DNA of 64,000 nucleotides from Caenorhabditis elegans (Eukaryota; Nematoda; Chromadorea; Rhabditida; Rhabditidae). Position 1 is the stretch's first letter; each line of letters opens with the position of its first letter. The stretch is taken from positions 4,336,501 to 4,400,500 of the forward strand of contig NC_003280.10 in assembly GCF_000002985.6 (NCBI RefSeq). The letters are read 5' to 3'. Below, piece by piece: positions 45,001 to 56,529 of the stretch. The notes beneath the pieces were generated by a model. That model made no database searches, was not told where the DNA came from, and was given only the letters and a program-made list of their open reading frames with translations. Position numbers and translations under genes: made by a program.

Positions 45001-48000
45001 TTGTCCGTCTCGTGCTTTTTTGACAAAGCAGTCGTTGAGTGACAGATTGTGTCGAATACTGTTCTGCCATCCCTGTTTTCGTTTCGCGTCCGCGTCACGG
45101 TAATATGGGAATTTGGCCTCGATGAACTGAAACACACATCATCGGTTTTGTTTGCGCCTGATAGGAAACTAACATACTTTGAAAGGTTATATCTCGGTTC
45201 ATAATAAAGATATCAATGAATGATCAACTACAAACCTATAGAAAAATAACCAAAAAATATTTGGCTGGTAGACAATTTTTGTTTAGGACAAACGAGAGCT
45301 GAGATATTAACTGTCAAAGTTGAATACTAAGGTTTTTGGGTCTTGACACGAAGAAGGTCTATATATATATATATTGACATTGTTATTGACTTGTAGGAGA
45401 GAGGAAAAGTTGTTCACTGTGTAAATGTTATGGGAGAGGCACAGGGTGCCCCCCACACCAAATTAGTCAGATCTATTAAGGTTGATGAGTCAAAACGGAA
45501 GAGTGGAAGTGGTGGGTTACGGTAGATGTGCTGGCTAGTGAGTTGGGTTTTCCAGAGTTAGATTGAACTGAACATTACTAGATCACTTGTGACAGGGTTA
45601 CGGTAGGGCAGGGCTAGGTGGAAAAAAAAAGCAACCAACTGAATATCACAACAAAAATATCAATGTATGAAACTTACTGTACGAAAATGTGATATGGGAA
45701 AGATGATGTAGAACCTTAAGAACTTTTTTTCGAATTTCGTTTTTTTTGTAGCAATAAGGAGCAGATTAATTTTACTGCTATATAATCGTGTTAGAAAATC
45801 TCCAAAATAACAGATATTTTGAGGCTTTTCTAGTAATTTCAAAACAATTTAAAGTACAAAAAATATAGGGAGAATCTCCGGAGAAGTGACGAATATTTTT
45901 CTGGATTTTTAAATGAAGTATATGTCATTACAAGATGATCGCCAAATTTTTCGCTTCAAAGGAGCATTTTGAACTAGAAAATGTTTCATTAAATGGCTCG
46001 GCTTGATCAGTTTTATATGACTAAATAGACTCCGATGATTCAAGTTTTCAAATAATTGAAATTTACAAAAAAATCTTTCAAACGTTTGCCTATACCTGAA
46101 AAACTTAAAAGAAGATAAAAATCGGATTTGGAACAATTTCAGCAGCCTCGAAGTTAGTGTAAAGTGAGATAAAAATTCTCAGAAAAAAAGTAATTTTTAA
46201 AGTTTTGGAATTGAATTTCGTAGATCTATTTTTGCAGGAATAACTGAAAGTTCTAGCACATATTTTAATACTCAATATGACGTCCAAAAAAAACTGGAAT
46301 ATTCCGCTAACATTGTGAAAAATTTGCTCAAAAATTCTTCAAAATTTGAATTGCCGCACCAGTTTTGGGTTTTTAAAATGGTATTTTTCCGCAAAAAAGT
46401 ATTTAGTTTTAGCAAAATTTTCATGATAATTCCTCCAAAACCGCTATACCAAAAAAACGTTATCGAAAAGCTTCCCGTTACCTTGTAAATCTGATTCAAC
46501 GTCATTCTCTTATCCGGCGAAGCATCGATTGCCATTGCAATAAGTGCAACGTAACTGTATGGCGGCTTGTCAATCGAATTTCCCTCTTGACTGGAAAGAG
46601 CTCTTTTATTTTCAAAACTTTGCCTCTAACAGAATTTTGCAACGGGGATTTTGTATTTAGAGAAGAAGAAAAAGAAAATATGTTTCCCCTCTCTCTCTCC
46701 CTCTCTAAAAACAATAATAAATAAATAAAATAAATAAATACATAACTTACACAATATGAAATGGAAGATGTGTTTGATGGCGAGTCATGATTATTGTATT
46801 TTTTTATGGTAGGGGGTGTCAAATGAGACAACGGATTATGCAGAAGCTAAGAGTGAGGGCGGGGTCTCGGAACTGTGAAGACGGAGGTGTGGGTGGAGGG
46901 AAAGAAATGGAAGAAGATTGTGCACACTGTCTCCTTCTCCCCCCTGTGTGCTCCTGACATTTTCTGGTGCTGATTCACTGGTAAAAGGGAAACAGAAACA
47001 TCCAATCTGATCATCTCTTACTTTTTATATTTTGTAAATAAACGAAAAATCGAAAGGGAGAACACGACGACGATTGGAGAATATTTGTATTACAACACAA
47101 AATTACACACAACTTTTTACAGGGAGGAGCCATCGAGCATTACTCGCAAAATGAGACGGCACATTTCAGCAGGAATCAGAAGGTTTGTGCTTCTTTTTGT
47201 TGTACACAGTACTCCCGTTACAGTAATCTGGAATTATTCTGAAAATTTTGCGATTTTTTAATCCTTAACTTGACCATATTTTTTGACTTTCCAGCGACTT
47301 TTAGTCACCTTTCATTCATTGTATTTTTTCTACTAGACTTCCAGGCACTTTCCTTTACTTTGACAGCGTATATCTCAGCTCTTTTTGATTTTATCAAAAA
47401 TTATTAACTGGCAAAGTACTCCCAAAATAATTCTCTACATTTTATTAGTTTATCATTTTTTGTTAAAATCTAAGTGAACCAAGACATAAGTCGTCAAAGT
47501 GGAGCAATGTCGGCGCAAGGCTAATAGGGAAAATTGGCAAAATAGTAGATCAAAATGATTTCCAATTTTTTTTTTCAAACTTCTGAAAAACAAATTTGTT
47601 TTAAAATTAATGATTATAAACCACAAGTATCGTTTTTTTTTTAATTTAAATTTAATTTCATTAAAAACTGGATTTTTTTAACTTTTTAAATTTCCAGCCA
47701 CATTTTTGGGCATTGTTTTCTGTAGCCTCGAAAAGTGAATAGAAGTGCCTGGATCGACCAAAATAATTTGAAATATTTGTTTTAATGCTAAAACGGTCAA
47801 TTCAGACAAAACTAGCCATTTTCCAAAGCATCAGAAAAATTTAGAAACAAATTTAGAAAACTTGAAAATTTTTGATTGCAAAATTTTCGATTTTTTCGAA
47901 AAAAAAAAGATTTTTATCAATAATAATTTCCCTCAAGAAAGTGATTTTAAAAATGGTTGTTTAAAATAATTCACCACATAATCAGAATTTCAAATATTCA

Positions 48001-49706
48001 AACAATTTCCAAAATTGGATATTTTTCATAGATAGTTCTATTTTTTCACACTTTCAATTTTTCTCTGTGTAGTTTCAGAATCACAAGATATTTTCCCATT
48101 TGAAACGAAAACATATCACTTTAAATAAATCACCTGAATATTTGCCACTGTTTTGCTTATCTGTCTGACTTTCTCTTATCAACAAATTGTTTCAAACTTT
48201 TTGATCAAAGGTCTTGCTTGTTTCTATTTTTACTTACTCCCTGTATTTCTTTTCACATGAGTCTACAAGAGAGAAAAAAGTAGCCGTCATAAGGGTCAAC
48301 TAACTACTCCATTTTCAGGCTGATGAACCATTGTTCTTCGATCGAGGTAACATTCAACATCACATCCCGCAAAAGTTGTTATTGGGACGAGAATTGGTGC
48401 AGACACTGGAAGAGGCAAAAGTGAAAAAGTTGGAGGAGAGAGAACAAATGGACAAGCATCCACAGGATCGCGATAATAAAGGTGACATTTTGACTGGAAA
48501 TTTATTTTTTTCTTTGGGTTACTGTAGCTGAAAAAATCTGAAATTTGTCGTGGACGTGTTAAAAAAAAATCCCAAAAATAGAAGCTACCAAAAAATATTA
48601 AAATGAAAAAACTGAAATACGAAAACAGACAGTGTGCATGCTAAAAAAGTGTGGTAGGTAAATTGGTAGGCAGGCAGATGTATGACAGAACGGCACATTT
48701 GATTACGTACCTACCTGCCTAACTAGAAATATGCCTACCTACGTGAAAATGTGCCTACCATTCTGTTACCGCACCTCCCACTTAGTAACTTATCCACCTA
48801 TTTCTACCTAGCCTATTATGTACCTACCTACTTACTATCATGACAATCTATACTTGAATACGGGAGTACCGACCTATTTGGTAACGCGCCTACCTAAACA
48901 ACATGCCCACCTACTGATAACGTGCTAACCTACCTGGTGACGTACCTACCGACCTGAAGATTTGCCTACCTGTTTAGAAACGCGCCTACCCATTTGATAA
49001 CGTTCCTACCTACCTCATATTGTATCTATCTACTTGATAGCGTGAGTACCTATCTGTGCCTAACGTGCCTATTTACCTGATAATATGCCTACCTGTTTCA
49101 ACGTACCTATTCACCTACCTACCTCTCTAGGAACAGGTCTACCTGGTTAATAACGCGCCCCTATCTACCTGACAACTTGCCTACCTACTTGGGCCTACCT
49201 GCCTGGAACACTAGTGGCGTGCTTACTTGCCTTGAAATGTGCCTACCTACCTGGCAACAGGTTTAACTACCTAAGAATTTTTCAAACAACCATATTCAGC
49301 GTATTTCAAAATTCGAGTTATAATTTATTTTTGAATCAATTCTATTTGACCCTACCAAAAACATATGTCTGTCTAGAAAACTAGACAACCTTCAAGCTTT
49401 ACCCCCATTCAACACAATCTAATTAGTTTGCTTTTATAACATTCCCCCTAAAATCTACGTCACCGTTCCGCCTTGCAAGAGTCCAATTGTAGTTAGAACG
49501 GGATGATTTAGTGCGGTGAACCGAACCGGACATAAATCTCTCCCCATCTTCGCAACAAAAAAAAACCATATCAAAAGTTTTGTTAGCAAAGATAAAAGAA
49601 AATTGGCAGATAAACTTGTGTTACTTTCCAATTAACCTGTGACGTTGCAGATAAAGAGGTCAACGAGCAGCCGGACAATGAGGAGCAGGATTATAAAGAG
49701 CACTAG
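42051..49706 (+). CDS. GOLM1/CASC4-like type II membrane coiled-coil protein
   Basis: Eight exons, 42051-42079, 42158-42378, 42917-43071, 43116-43286, 43333-43377, 47123-47182, 48319-48481 and 49651-49706, give 299 aa in frame. A short basic cytosolic N-terminus precedes a single signal-anchor span ([14 protein letters not shown]). A long lumenal coiled coil rich in Lys/Glu follows, then a charged tail ([15 protein letters not shown]). Order and composition resemble the Golgi GOLM1/CASC4 family (transmembrane anchor, coiled coil, acidic end). That link is by architecture, not by a diagnostic motif. Intron 1 (78 bases) is in frame and has no stop. Intron 5 (43378-47122) contains the whole of fkh-6 on the other strand. 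Intron 7 (48482-49650) contains a CTACCTACCTG array. Confidence 0.75.
43323..43328 (-). terminator. Probable poly(A) signal of fkh-6, antisense to host gene
   Basis: AATAAA on the minus strand, 54 bases past the fkh-6 stop. It lies just upstream (in host sense) of host exon 5, so the fkh-6 3' UTR covers that 45-base exon. Confidence 0.6.
43383..46788 (-). CDS. fkh-6: Forkhead transcription factor
   Basis: Six minus-strand exons, 46788-46751, 46590-46482, 45126-44915, 44841-44688, 44030-43725 and 43535-43383, give 323 aa. The forkhead DNA-binding domain spans about residues 20-120. It begins [14 protein letters not shown], includes the signature [16 protein letters not shown], and ends in a basic wing (FKRRVKRL). 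The rest is Ser/Pro/Gln-rich with an acidic stretch ([18 protein letters not shown]), as expected of activation regions. It acts in the nucleus. C. elegans FKH-6 is known for a role in gonad development; the symbol is recalled from the gene neighbourhood. The gene is wholly nested in intron 5 of the plus-strand GOLM-like gene. Its introns hold two copies of the TTTATCAAAAATT foldback family. Confidence 0.92.
44070..44222. mobile_element. TTTATCAAAAATT-family foldback, copy 3
   Basis: In the fkh-6 intron between 44030 and 44688: TTTGACCGCTTATATC...TTTTATCAAATAATTG mirrored by CAATTTTTGATAAC...GATATAAGCTGTCAAAG. Confidence 0.7.
45176..45325. mobile_element. TTTATCAAAAATT-family foldback, copy 4
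   Basis: In the fkh-6 intron between 45126 and 46482: CTTTGAAAGGTTATATCTCG on the left, GAGATATTAACTGTCAAAG on the right. Confidence 0.65.
47360..47506. mobile_element. TTTATCAAAAATT-family foldback, copy 5
   Basis: In GOLM-like intron 6: CTTTGACAGCGTATATCTCA, TTTTATCAAAAATTATTAAC and ACTGGCAAAGTA, mirrored on the right by CATAAGTCGTCAAAG. This is one of the best preserved copies. Confidence 0.75.
48655..49275. repeat. CTACCTACCTGATAACGTGC minisatellite
   Basis: About 28 degenerate units of roughly 20-22 bp (GCCTACCTACCTGATAACGT and variants) fill the middle of GOLM-like intron 7. The left end carries an inverted GGTAGGCAGGCAG. Confidence 0.85.
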
Positions 49707-49834
49707 GAGCATTCCAGTTGGAACTTTATTTTGAAATTCAGGGTTTTTTTCTCAAATTGCATTTTTCTGTATAAGCACACATCAAATGTATTATCATTAC
49801 ATATTTTAATTTATAAAATTCAAATTTCTATTGC

Positions 49835-49840
49835 AATAAA
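49835..49840 (+). terminator. Poly(A) signal of the GOLM-like gene
   Basis: AATAAA, 129 bases past the stop codon at 49704-49706. Confidence 0.6.
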
Positions 49841-50129
49841 TTGTATTTTTATTTGAACTTTTTGTTCTATTATAGATTGTTGTACTCTTCAGCGCTTCAA
49901 AAAACGTAGAGATAAGAGAGAGAAAGTGCCGGTACCATTCGGTGCCTGGCCTTCAAACGGCGCTTCCTTTGGACCCGAATCCGACTTTTTTGGCAACATA
50001 TTCGGTGGAAAAGAGGGGGAAAGGAAACATTACGGTGGACATGTTTTGAATTTTCAAACGGGTAAGGGTGTTGGGGAAAGCGTTGGAGGGAAGGGTTTTG
50101 GGGTAATGTAAAGCAGGGGTGGATGGAAA

Positions 50130-50790
50130 TTGCCGTTTGGCAAATTTGGCAAATCGGCAAATTGTCGGTTTGCCGGAAATTTTCATTTTCTGCAATTTGC
50201 CGGTTTGCCGATTTGCCGGATATCAACTTGCCGGAAGTGTGCCTTTGAAAAAGTTTTTCTTTTTTCTTCAGATAATTACATACATAGAATTAGCTTACTT
50301 TTCAAAGTAGATGTAGGAACATTTATAGGATGCGTACAGTTTTGCCGATTGAAATTTAAATTCAAAAAGTTTCAAAAAAAAAATGTACAAAACACAATTT
50401 GGCAATTGCCGTTTTTCAGCAAATTTGGCAAATCGGCAAATTGTCGGTTTGCTGGAAATTTTCATTTTCTGCAATTTGCCGGTTTGCCGATTTGCCGGAT
50501 ATCAACTTGCCGGAAGTGTGCCTTTGAAAAAGTTTTTCTTTTTTCTTCAGATAATTACATACATAGAATTAGCTTACTTTTCAAAGTAGATGTAGGAACA
50601 TTCATAGGATGCGTACAGTTTTGCCGATTGAAATTTAAATTCAAAAAGTTTCAAAAAAAAAAAATGTACAAAACACAATTTGACAATTGCCGTTTTTCAG
50701 CAAATTTGGCAAATCGGCAATTTGCTGGTTGGCCGATTTGCCGAAAATTTTTATTTCCGACAATTTGCCGATTTGCCGGAAAAATCGTTT
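50130..50790. repeat. 279-bp tandem duplication containing TTTGCCGG units
   Basis: Two almost identical 279-bp copies (for example GAATTAGCTTACTTTTCAAA recurs at a 279-base spacing) followed by a partial third. Each has a TTTGCCGG-rich part and a unique part (CAGATAATTACATACATAG). Confidence 0.9.
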
Positions 50791-53700
50791 ACCAATGAGG
50801 CGTTTACCAAAAAAATCATTAAAATTGCCAACTGAATAATTATTTGAAAAATAAAGTGAATTTTCACAGACCTTTTAAAAGCCTTTCAAAAAGAAAGTGT
50901 GCAATCGGCATTTTTGGTCATTTCTGTAATTTTGCCAATTTAAAATTGCCAAAATCGTCAAAACTTTCTATACATATTTAAATCTTTTAAAGCTTCTGAG
51001 ACCAATTTCACCAAAAAGTTTTAAAATCATGTGGCCACTGGAATTTTATTGCTCTACGATTTTCTGAAAACCAAAAAAAATATCAAACTGTGATCTCTTA
51101 AACCTTAAATTTGAAGCCGCCGTTCAATGTTCATCTCGATTTTTGAACAAGGCACCTGGCCCCCGTTTTTTCAAAAAAGAATAAGCTTCTTCTTGTGTAG
51201 GGGTCACCTCTCTATTATTCTTCGTTACACACACAAGCGGCTATGATCACTGGCCATCATTATCATCACAGGTCCTCTTTTGAACAATACTGTAATGTCC
51301 ATTGTTCTTGCCTCCAAAAATTCTTAGGTTACCGCGCGCGCCGGCGAAATGGAGAAGGCTTATAGTGTCAGAGACAATGAATGACCTAAAAAGTTTGGTG
51401 ACTGTTTCTGCTGAAACTTGTAAACCGTTCTTCTTTTTCTCCTCTTGTTCTTAACGAATACAGTTTTTATTTCTCAATCAGAACACACACAGAAAAGAAT
51501 GAAAATGAGGAAGAAATTGAGATTACATGGTTGTCATTTTCTACCTGTTGAAGAAGATGAAGTTGGGTGTAATTTTATTGTCAATTCTCGTTATCTGACC
51601 TTTTGGGTTAAATTCCTTTTACCCCGCTATCTTCACATGTCACGGGGGTCACTCTTGATGAAATCAGAGAAAAATCAGAGAATTGTCAGCATCATTGAAA
51701 CTTTTTTTGTGATCCGTGTACTTTTGGAAAATTCTTGATATTGTGATCTTGTTTTGGAGCAAGTTCGGGAGGCTTTACTGGAAAATAGCTGAGCTCAATT
51801 TGGAACTTTCTAAGGACATTTTGGTTAGGTAACTTTTAGCTAGAGCTCTACAAAATGCTACCTTGGTCTGAAAATTTTGAAGATAATTTTTTAACAACTT
51901 TTGATGTTTGCTCCAGACCTGGAATTTTCAGACTTTTGACAAGTTTAGAGGTGCCCGTATATTTACTCCAGATTGAAATTTTTGAAAATCTGGCAAATTT
52001 TCGGGAAGCTTTTTGGTTAGTACATATTACTCGTTTTTTTTTTTGAAAAATTCTCTTTGATTTTAAGTTTTTCGGAGAAAAAATTTCATGGAAACTCTAG
52101 TTGGTTGCAGATTTGAAATCATTTCAAAATTGAAAAAGAGTTGGGAAAACCCAAACTTTTTATTTTGATGAAAGAAACTGCCTGAAATTTTTATAACCAA
52201 GAATTGGGCGAGGCTTCTCTGGTATTTCTCAACAAAATTTGTATAGCTAGAGTTAAATTTTTTCCAGGAAAACCAATTGAACAAATAATTTTTTCTACAT
52301 TATTTAATTTTTATTTTAAAAAACTGGGGTGCCCAGAGGAAATTATTTCTGACCTCTGACATCCCAAATCATTCTTTAAAAAAAAAACTTGATTTATTTC
52401 TCACATTAGTTCGGAAAGTTGAACAAATGTAGCGTGAAAATTCTCTCTGTCTATAGTTTAGTCAACATGTTTACTGTACTGATTGGCAACAATCTGTACA
52501 AATTGTAGTGGGAGCTCTGAAAATTTTTATTTTGAACTGTAGAATTCTCGGTCATCGAATTTTTTGATACATTCAGAAAATTTTCAAAATCCCTTTTCTC
52601 ATTGTTACGCCAAAGATTTTTATTGGAAAGTTATATAGAAAAATAGTGAAATATTTGTAACTTCTGAAAATAACTTTGCATATAAATGAAAATATAGAAA
52701 AACTCCTCTAAAAATGTCATAAAAATGCCAACGTATCATCGGCATATGACTCTAGGTACATTGGGATTTTTACAGCGTTTTTAAGAGTTTTCCCAATATT
52801 TTTAATTTTTGAATTTAATTTTTTAGAAAATTATTTTTAGAAAATACAAACATTTTTCTACATTTCTACATAAATTTCTGACTAAGTGGGAATTTTGTAG
52901 CTTCCTACATAAATTACAAAGCAGACTCCCACTTTACTTTTGTCACAGTCTGTCCATTTGAATACTTTACTAAGTCACACGATTTCATCACCATATCACA
53001 CACACAATCACTAGAACACGTATACAAGTAGCCAAATACTGAAATTTCAGATCCGTGAGTCACTGATTTACAGAAAAGAAATGCCATCAAACAATTGAGT
53101 CTCCGTCGCTTGATAGGTGGTGGTGGTGGTAGTAAATCGAGTTTTCCTCGCTTCTTGACCTCCCGAAGTTTGAAAAAGAATGTGTGAATGTTATTCGGGA
53201 AAGTGAAAAAGTTGAAGATTCAATGACCACTTCTGATTTCGCTTTTTTTCACCAATTTTCGAAGAATGATTGGGCGGGAATATTGACCACCAACACTAGA
53301 AAACACTTTTTAAAAAACTTTAAAAAACTATTAAAATTTTTTGAAATTTGTAGAGAGTGTGTGAATAACTTGGAATGACCTAGTGAAAAAATAGCTTGTG
53401 GCCGAGTTTCTCCTTTTCACGGCCACCTATGTAAAGTAATATTGACCTCATCAATACAACAATGTTAATGAACCCAATGCGCCATATTTCACGCGCAATT
53501 TGGAATTTGAAATCTCAAAACTTTAACCTTACTTTCTTTCTAACTTAAACCCTTACTAGTTAGCACTGGGCCCCTCCACTTGAAGTCTACATCATCAATT
53601 CCAATTTCCCAGCCATCCGGAAATTCGCTGTAAAAATTGGAAAGTAGGACAAATAGAGAATATAATACAAAGATTAAACACTTTTTACGACAATGTTGAC

Positions 53701-53827
53701 TTCGTCATGGTACATTCAGAAGTGTCTGGGAAATGTTCAGCAGGAAAACATTGCAGAAGAGAAAAACAACTCGGAATGTTTGCTGAAAAGTTCTGCTTGG
53801 AGGTATTTTTAAACTTGGAGAAGATAT

Positions 53828-53990
53828 CATTGCTCTACTTTGGCGGCTTCTATCGCGGTAGTCTTTAGTTTGATCAAAAATTTATCAACTGGCAAAATAC
53901 GTACAAAATAGTTATATACATTTTGCTAGTTGACAAATTTCTGATAAAGTTGAAGGGAACTGAGAGGTTATAACCTGTCAATCAAGGAGC
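53828..53990. mobile_element. TTTATCAAAAATT-family foldback, copy 6
   Basis: CTCTACTTTGGCGGCTTCTA, TTGATCAAAAATTTATCAAC and ACTGGCAAAATAC, mirrored by GTTGACAAATTTCTGATAAA and ATAACCTGTCAA. Confidence 0.7.
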
Positions 53991-55123
53991 ATTATGTTTT
54001 TAGGCGCACCTACTTACTTCATGCCTGCTTGGCTACTTACCTGCCTATTACCTGCAGTTTATATGTAGGCACTGATGTAGGCACGTAGCCATCAAGTAGG
54101 CCGCCTTTTGAGGCTCATTTGACCCATAGACCTTAAAATAGGCCGTTCTAGAACCCTTCTTATCTGAAACAACAATCTTTCAGACATTTTCGAATGGTCA
54201 ACAACTTAAGTTTTTATTTTGCAAAAACAAAAAACAACAAGTTTTCAATGTTTTTTTGCCAGTGGAAATTATTGTTGTTGGATAGGTACAGATGCCTACC
54301 GGGTTACCGAGATCGTGCCTACCAGGCCTACCTATTGCCTGCCTGCCATGTGCCTACCTACACTTCATTTCGGCAAAAGGTCAGGGGCCAATGAAAAAGG
54401 AGCATGAATAGATTCGCATCAGAAATTGATGTCGGTGTAAGGCAGGTGCAGGTAAAATGAAGGCAGGCCTGTGGCAGGCAAAGGTCAGCATGGCAAGCAT
54501 TTTGGGAATACCAACCAGTAGTTTTCATCAGAGCACGATTGCATCGACGAAAAATTTGAATTTTTGTGTATTTTGAAGAGTGCCGTGAAAAGTCTAAATC
54601 TTTTGCTATTGCCTCTGATTCCTTCTCGAACCTGAACTATAAAACTGATGTAAAGAAAAAAAGTTTCCAACTTAAGAGATATCTTATCAATTTAAACTTT
54701 ACCGAGTGATTCTGTGATATCTCAAATTTCAGTCGAAAATCACATGTGGTTTTCCCTTTTAATTCCGAGAGAGAGAGAGAGAGAAAGGAATTTCACCTCC
54801 ACAACAACCCATAATCATTCAATTAGGTTCTAAACACATACAAGAAGAAGACAGGAAAATGTTAGCCTTTTAGTCATAGGTGCTGCTCGATCATGATGTT
54901 GATGAACCAAACATCGCATTTTGTAGGAGGGGAAGAGGACAGGAGACTGTCCATTTGAAAGTGACTACTTTGTCGGATATTTAGAGAGTGACTTACTTAC
55001 GAAAGTTATAAAGTTTGGTTAGCAGGAAATCTGGTTTTTACTGAGAAAACTCTCTGAGGGAAAAGCTCGGGGTGGGTCATATACCCGCGAGATATCTGCC
55101 GGTCATTATTTAAGAATGTACAG

Positions 55124-55262
55124 CTCTACTTTGGCAGATCATATCTCGGTTATTCCAGTACATATCAAAAATTGACTGAATATGAAAATAAAGGAAAATG
55201 TTCAACCTGTATTTTACCAGTTGAACATTTTTTGATAAAACCAAAAATAATCGAAATTGTGC
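55124..55262. mobile_element. TTTATCAAAAATT-family foldback, copy 7 (diverged)
   Basis: CTCTACTTTGGCAGATCATA and TATCAAAAATTGACTG on the left; CCAGTTGAACATTTTTTGATAAAAC on the right. The outer right arm is eroded. Confidence 0.55.
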
Positions 55263-56529
55263 TTAACGGAAAAGAAGTTAGATTAAGATTCCAGGCTGGG
55301 TCCCGCCACGATAAGCTGCAAAATTATTTTTTGGAGCTGTCTGTTCAGAATCGTCGTTATTAGAAGGTGGAAGTGCTGAAATCTGAAAAAAAGAACTCAA
55401 GAATCTATAGAATCTCTCATATATGAGAGATCGGCTCCGTGAAAGGCACTAATCTGGAATACTTCAGAAATTCGGCGAAATCTTGGAAATTGAAAACTTT
55501 GAGATTTTTTTCTTGTAGATCGAAACCCGCGAGATGTCAGATGCTTCTGAATTCAGATTTACAAAATGAGCTCTTCAGACACTCCTGAAAGATCAGCTGA
55601 CCAGAATATGCCCACCTAAGGCAGGCGTGACTTACCTGAAAGGTGACCTACGCCTATTCTCTTGCCAGAACTCGAAACTATTTTCTAGGAAAAACTTTTT
55701 TGTAGATCGCATTCCATGGGAGCTATACCTTCCCTGTAGGCACGCAGGCACTAGTTTCCGTGCCTACCTGGAATCCACATAACCGGAGCACGGAGCAGCA
55801 ACTTCACCTTCAGAAATGATTCAGAGCTTTACATATAGTTTCCTGTTCCTGAAAAGCATGTTCTACGATGCCATGATTCTCATTTCGATGCCACTTCTCA
55901 ACCAACTTTTGCCGAGCTTCTGAACTTGTCGAGGGAGTCTGAATACCCCCCACCGCCCACACTAAACTTTTTTCCTCTGATCCGTGAGAATATCCTCATT
56001 ATCTCACAATCAGTAATGTCCAAATCAGGCGGGGGAGGAGGGGTAAAAAAACACGGAAACGAGGAGGCGAAAAGCGTCTCTGGGTTCCCGCCCTTCCTCC
56101 CACACGTCTTCTCTATGCGTCTCTCTGACAATCTCTCGTTAAAGTTGCCTTTTTTGGGAAAAGCTTCTGTCTCTGTTTCTCTCTGTCAACGTGTTTCTCA
56201 GCTTGCGGGCGCCAAACCACCACCACCATCACTGACTGTCGATTCGCGGTGTGTTGTGTTTCAATTGCGTAAAGAGTGAGAGAGAGGAAAAGATAGAGAG
56301 AGAGAGAGACCCCAAGGTTATACGTCTGTTATACTTGTTACCCATATACTCTTCTACACCTTTACCTTCAACCTTTCCCCACATTGACTCCGCCTCTCTC
56401 TCTCTTACTTCTTGGAAGACACTCCCCACCCCCTCTTATCTATTTTTTCGAAATTCTCGACCCTTCACCCTCCCCCCTTACCCGCACCGGTCATCATTCT
56501 GACTCTGCGAACTACTGGAGAGGAACACC

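Larger units (their letters stand above)
49707..56529. other. Gene-poor region upstream of the ShKT gene
   Basis: 6.8 kb with no exon I can defend. Contents: TTTGCCGG tandem block (50130-50790), AT-rich spacer (50800-53000), an unusually open GC-richer stretch (53080-53190), two foldbacks, GTAGGCAGGC repeats (54005-54480, 55615-55770), GA microsatellites (54769-54784, 56276-56310) and CT/GA-rich sequence (56090-56500) that may be promoter of the ShKT gene. Confidence 0.6.

Noticed and set aside
48655..49275. Possibility that the CTACCTACCTG array is a CRISPR-like array
   Set aside because: Units are contiguous and degenerate with no unique spacers of constant length; the motif is dispersed through the window.
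49926..50111. 61-codon frame just after the GOLM-like gene
   Set aside because: It lacks an ATG start and a clear acceptor, and ends in the TTTGCCGG array. It lies past the gene's poly(A) signal.
51445..51738. Open frame of about 80 codons from an internal ATG
   Set aside because: No signal peptide, domain, splice signals or codon bias; isolated in AT-rich DNA.
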